From contig QZJP01000083.1 in assembly GCA_003599345.1 (NCBI GenBank), positions 1 to 40,010 of the forward strand: a DNA stretch of 40,010 nucleotides, given 5' to 3'. Numbering within the stretch: the first letter of the stretch is position 1; each line of letters opens with the position of its first letter. Shown here piece by piece: positions 39,252 through 40,010 of the stretch. The translations under genes were made by a program, and so were the position numbers. The stretch is from Bacillota bacterium (GTDB taxonomy: Bacteria > Bacillota > Sulfobacillia > UBA995 > UBA9673). Under the pieces are notes generated by a model that saw nothing but the letters and a program-made list of their open reading frames with translations, was not told the origin of the DNA and made no database searches.

Positions 39252-40010
39252 TTGTTCAAGCACGAGAAGCCACTGCTCCATCCCGCCAGAGTGGACCGTC
39301 CGAACCCGAACTACGCCCAGATCCTGCAGGAGAATCTGGGCGGCCCCAACGGCGAGCTGAAAGCGGCGCTTGAGTACCTCACGCAGAGCTTCAGGGTGAA
39401 GGACCCCGCGATCCGCGATCTCATGCTCGACATCGGCGCCGAGGAACTGAGCCACATGGAGATCATTGCCACGACCATCAACATGCTCAACGGTCACGAC
39501 CTGGCGGGCACCGGTGCGACCGTGGGCGCGATCGAGGCTCAAACGCTGGGCGGCCTCCTGCCCATGCTGACAAACTCCTCCGGCCAGCTCTGGACGGCGG
39601 CCTACGTCAACGCTACGGGCGACCTGGCGGCCGACCTGCTCTCCGATATCGCCGCCGAGCAGAGCGCCAAGGTGGTCTATGAGTACCTCTACCGGCAGAT
39701 AAACGACCAGGGGGTCAGGGAGACCATCGATTTCCTCCTCAACCGGGAGGAAGCCCACAACGCGCTGTTCCGGGAAGCGTTCAACCGCCTCCCGAAGGAC
39801 GCCGGCTCACTGGCCGATTTCGGGGTGGAGCGGCACGCCCAGCAGTACTTCGACACGTCGACGCCGGGCCGGTTCTTCGACCGCCCGCAGGGAACACCAC
39901 CTCACTTCACTCAGCCCGACCGCAACCAGCAGCGTGTCTACCAGCCGGGCTCGCAGAGCATGCAAGTGCCGGGCGAGCACCAGCGCTACGGGACTCCGGG
40001 AGGGACGTAC
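39252..40010 (+). CDS. Manganese catalase, CotJC-like (3' end outside window)
   Basis: Missing from the ORF track because it runs off the window; only an antisense shadow is listed. TTG at 39252 has GGAGG seven bases upstream, and the frame stays open to the end (253 codons). The four-helix di-manganese core is clear: GELKAALEYLTQSF (Glu35), DIGAEELSHMEII (Glu65 and His68), IAAEQSAKVVYEYL and LNREEAHNALFREAF. It breaks down hydrogen peroxide. CotJC-type members occur in spore coats and in the cytoplasm of anaerobes. The start MFKHEKPLLHPARVDRPNPNYAQ is typical. A weak TTGACC-17-AATACG element upstream (near 39156) may be its promoter. Confidence 0.92.
   Translation, partial: MFKHEKPLLHPARVDRPNPNYAQILQENLGGPNGELKAALEYLTQSFRVKDPAIRDLMLDIGAEELSHMEIIATTINMLNGHDLAGTGATVGAIEAQTLGGLLPMLTNSSGQLWTAAYVNATGDLAADLLSDIAAEQSAKVVYEYLYRQINDQGVRETIDFLLNREEAHNALFREAFNRLPKDAGSLADFGVERHAQQYFDTSTPGRFFDRPQGTPPHFTQPDRNQQRVYQPGSQSMQVPGEHQRYGTPGGTY

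Noticed and set aside
39204-39758. 184-aa minus-strand ORF
   Set aside because: It is a shadow of the manganese catalase on the other strand, which has a strong ribosome binding site and catalytic motifs.
1-40010. CRISPR arrays, insertion sequences, prophage genes
   Set aside because: No regularly spaced repeats, transposase or phage structural genes were found in the window.

Overview
The window looks like a chromosome segment of a high-GC, anaerobic, spore-forming Firmicute (Bacillota; a Moorella/Desulfotomaculum-type clostridial lineage is my best guess, by inference). Reasons: strong AGGAGG-type ribosome binding sites with many TTG and GTG starts, a Spo0E-like domain and a sporulation-type kinase H-box, a CotJC-like manganese catalase, 2-hydroxyacyl-CoA dehydratase/benzoyl-CoA reductase-type subunits, low-potential ferredoxins, and a DNA polymerase I with a degenerate proofreading domain. 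Gene density is high, and most genes from 13.3 to 31.5 kb are on the minus strand.

Layout. 1-2.1 kb: sulfonate module (phosphosulfolactate synthase, a 35-aa membrane peptide missing from the ORF track, and a YeiH-type exporter). 2.2-10.5 kb: accessory genes (two MFS transporters, a ThiF-like E1 enzyme, a Crp/Fnr regulator, a lipase-like hydrolase, a ferredoxin, a glycosyltransferase, an HxlR regulator). 10.7-13.5 kb: an L,D-transpeptidase followed by a membrane-anchored solute-binding-like protein. 13.3-17.9 kb: a four-gene signalling cassette: a pseudo-receiver with Glu at the phospho-site, a two-domain KaiC-like ATPase, a GAF protein ending in a Spo0E-like phosphatase motif, and a histidine kinase. 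18-23.5 kb: an operon of an acyl-CoA ligase, a DUF362-ferredoxin protein and two HgdB/BcrBC-like subunits. 23.5-24.7 kb: a decayed hicAB-type toxin-antitoxin island. 24.8-25.1 kb: two tRNA-Leu genes. 25.2-31.5 kb: housekeeping genes polA, mutM, coaE and a lytic transglycosylase. 31.7-39.1 kb: envelope genes (polysaccharide deacetylase, SIMPL protein, ECF sigma factor with its zinc-finger anti-sigma, L,D-transpeptidase). 39.25 kb to the end: a partial manganese catalase.

How the parts fit. The most unusual element is the KaiC-like/pseudo-receiver/Spo0E/kinase cassette. It appears to combine a kinase and a phosphatase that could act on one phosphorelay (plausibly Spo0A) with a KaiC-family ATPase. 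A second coherent system is the envelope-stress module: promoter-like sequences with the same GGAACAA -35 element precede both the ECF sigma gene and the SIMPL gene, which suggests autoregulation and a local regulon. Several starts were moved from the ORF-track positions because a good ribosome binding site sits before a later, or (for coaE) non-canonical, codon.
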